From JBKECO01 sp047974745 (GTDB lineage Bacteria; Bacillota; Clostridia; Lachnospirales; Lachnospiraceae), in contig JBKECO010000038.1 of assembly GCA_047974745.1 (NCBI GenBank), positions 1-6,920 of the forward strand: a DNA stretch of 6,920 nt, written 5' to 3'. A program made the translations under genes and the position numbers. Position 1 is the stretch's first letter, and each line of letters begins with the position of its first letter. The notes below the pieces were generated by a model that worked only from the letters and a program-made list of their open reading frames with translations, searched no databases and was not told the origin of the DNA. Of this stretch, positions 6,484 through 6,920 are shown in pieces.

Positions 6484-6583
6484 CAATGGCTTTTTCTGAT
6501 TGACTAAAATTGGTTGTCTGTTTCCGACGTTATTTGGCTGAATCTAAGCGACTCTGGGTGGTCGATTCTGCCCGACCCTAACA
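6484..6583 (-). repeat. IS21 right end with multiple repeats
   Basis: This mirrors the left end: a 13-bp terminal match at 6571-6583, GGTCGATTCTG just inside it pairing partly with the left-end TATTGACC, and the 31-bp internal repeat at 6484-6514. A weak promoter for istA may overlap the internal repeat, with TAGTCA and TATTTT 17 bp apart on the - strand. A start from it would leave almost no leader before ATG 6470. Confidence 0.7.
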
Positions 6584-6641
6584 CAGGCAATAAAGTAGCG
6601 ATACTATAATCATTGTAATTGGTGGAGTATAACTTTTTTCG
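6584..6641. other. 58-bp flank between IS21 and IS200/IS605 ends, with presumed TnpB guide
   Basis: No gene is present. Read on the - strand, the bases directly after the IS200/IS605 right end (6641 down to about 6622) start CGAAAAAAGTTATACTCCAC. In IS605-type systems the sequence just beyond the right end becomes the guide of the TnpB RNA. The IS21 boundary at 6583 lies beyond a guide of this length, so the guide would be original target-flank sequence. Confidence 0.45.
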
Positions 6642-6756
6642 TTGAACTACCACTTGGCTAAAGCCAAAGCGGATTCCTAAGTACAAAAACCCAATGGTTT
6701 CTAATTGATTAGGCTATCCCCGTAGTCCCTACGGTTTAACTAGAATTACTGTGATA
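6642..6756 (-). ncRNA. Candidate omegaRNA (reRNA) scaffold of TnpB
   Basis: The 115 bp between the tnpB stop and the element end are noncoding but highly structured on the - strand. In transcript order there is CCGTAG/CTACGG with a 3-nt loop (6734-6720); then CCTAA and TTAGG bracketing AAACC/GGTTT with a 4-nt loop (6700-6687); then the right-end hairpin at 6672-6650. This position and architecture, overlapping the 3' end of tnpB and ending at the transposon end, is where IS200/IS605 guide RNAs arise. The true RNA probably begins inside the tnpB coding region. There is no direct evidence of expression. Confidence 0.55.
6650..6672 (-). repeat. IS200/IS605 right-end imperfect hairpin
   Basis: On the - strand CCGCTTTGGC pairs with GCCAAGTGG around a short T/A loop. 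The stem has a single unpaired T and one G-T pair. Imperfect end hairpins with an extrahelical T are the feature TnpA Y1 transposases recognise in this family. Confidence 0.6.
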
Positions 6757-6920
6757 TTAGATTACTAATGCCAGTAATTCTATATTTTTTGAAGCGTTAC
6801 TATCGGCATTATCTGTATGTCCACATGCCTTACATACGAACTTTGATTGAGACACCCGATTACTTTTCTCTGTATGCCCACAATGATTACAGCGTTGTGA
6901 TGTATGGCTTGGATTTACTA
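6757..6920 (-). CDS. tnpB: TnpB RNA-guided nuclease, C-terminal fragment (5' part outside window)
   Basis: The last 53 residues and stop of a TnpB protein are visible. They hold the four-cysteine zinc ribbon: CNHC (residues 10-13 of the visible part) and CKAC (29-32), with VNPSHTSQRC before the first pair. The conserved DNADSNASKNI follows, whose Asp before SNA is the expected third RuvC catalytic residue. TnpB is the guide-RNA-directed DNA endonuclease of IS200/IS605 and IS607 elements and a relative of Cas12. The other RuvC acidic residues and the start lie beyond the right edge, so activity cannot be judged. The stop at 6759-6757 is followed by the structured element end. Confidence 0.88.
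   Translation of the reverse strand, partial: VNPSHTSQRCNHCGHTEKSNRVSQSKFVCKACGHTDNADSNASKNIELLALVI

Larger units (their letters stand above)
4225..6583 (-). mobile_element. IS21-family insertion sequence (2359 bp)
   Basis: The ends begin TGTTAGGGTCGGG, identical over 13 bp at 4225-4237 and, inverted, at 6571-6583, with the TG...CA tips typical of IS21. A second inverted pair lies inside at 4270-4300 and 6484-6514, matching at 28 of 31 positions. Between them lie istA and istB on the - strand in the usual order, both intact. The 2.36-kb length is normal for the family. No 4-8 bp target duplication is visible: the bases outside are TTCGTGT on the left and CAGGCAA on the right. Confidence 0.92.
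6642..6920 (-). mobile_element. Right end of an IS200/IS605-family element, runs off window
   Basis: The piece carries the 3' end of tnpB and a right-end structure. On the - strand GAATCC leads into a hairpin followed by TAGTTCAAC. This resembles IS605-type right ends, where cleavage occurs after TCAA (6645-6642). No terminal inverted repeats or target duplication are expected for this family. The left end, and any tnpA, lie outside the window, so completeness cannot be judged. Confidence 0.75.

Noticed and set aside
6605..6610. TATAAT on the + strand outside the IS21 right end, a possible outward or hybrid promoter
   Set aside because: No acceptable -35 at 16-18 bp spacing and no + strand gene downstream; likely chance in AT-rich sequence.
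6504..6686. 60-codon - strand frame spanning the IS21 right end and the IS605 right-end hairpin
   Set aside because: It crosses two mobile-element boundaries and covers structured noncoding DNA; no recognisable protein.
1..6920. CRISPR array or defence-island content
   Set aside because: No spaced direct repeat array and no Cas, toxin-antitoxin or restriction gene was seen; TnpB is present only as a transposon gene.

Overview
The window looks like a low- to moderate-GC Firmicute, probably a gut-type Clostridia such as a Lachnospiraceae member. This is an inference from the AT-rich third positions, the purine-rich Shine-Dalgarno sites, the use of GTG and TTG starts, and the style of the insertion sequences. 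No rRNA, tRNA or CRISPR array is visible, so species cannot be assigned.

Left part (about 1-2892, + strand): an upstream region with a TTGACA box lying inside an imperfect dyad, then four tightly packed genes. They encode a VOC/glyoxalase-fold metalloprotein, a PfkB-family sugar kinase, a small P-loop kinase-like ATPase, and a short single-domain transaldolase. Genes 1/2 overlap by 8 bp, genes 2/3 are 13 bp apart, and genes 3/4 overlap by 4 bp (ATGA), so this is very probably one operon. The kinase and transaldolase point to sugar or sugar-phosphate catabolism. No transporter or regulator is visible, so the substrate is unknown.

Right part (2917-6920): three insertion sequences of three families in a row, all with transposase genes on the - strand, convergent with the operon. 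(i) A complete IS5-family element, 2921-4130 (1210 bp), has perfect 17-bp terminal inverted repeats, a CTAG target duplication and an intact 332-aa DDE transposase. Its start codon and ribosome binding site sit in a hairpin that its own promoter transcript would mostly lack. (ii) A complete-looking IS21-family element, 4225-6583 (2359 bp), carries istA and istB overlapping by 8 bp and multi-repeat ends, but shows no target duplication. (iii) The right end of an IS200/IS605-family element, from about 6642 to beyond the window, holds the C-terminal zinc ribbon of TnpB. It is followed by a structured noncoding end that looks like the omegaRNA (reRNA) scaffold and the transposon end hairpin, with the presumed guide in the flanking 6622-6641.

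Apart from a 28-bp tail after the transaldolase, a 90-bp spacer (4135-4224) and a 58-bp spacer (6584-6641), the DNA right of the operon is mobile. The site is an insertion hot spot or a decayed intergenic region. I see no clearly new defence or biosynthetic system. The items most worth a second look are the unassigned four-gene sugar cluster, the RBS-sequestering hairpin of the IS5 element, and the TnpB omegaRNA/guide end next to the IS21 boundary.
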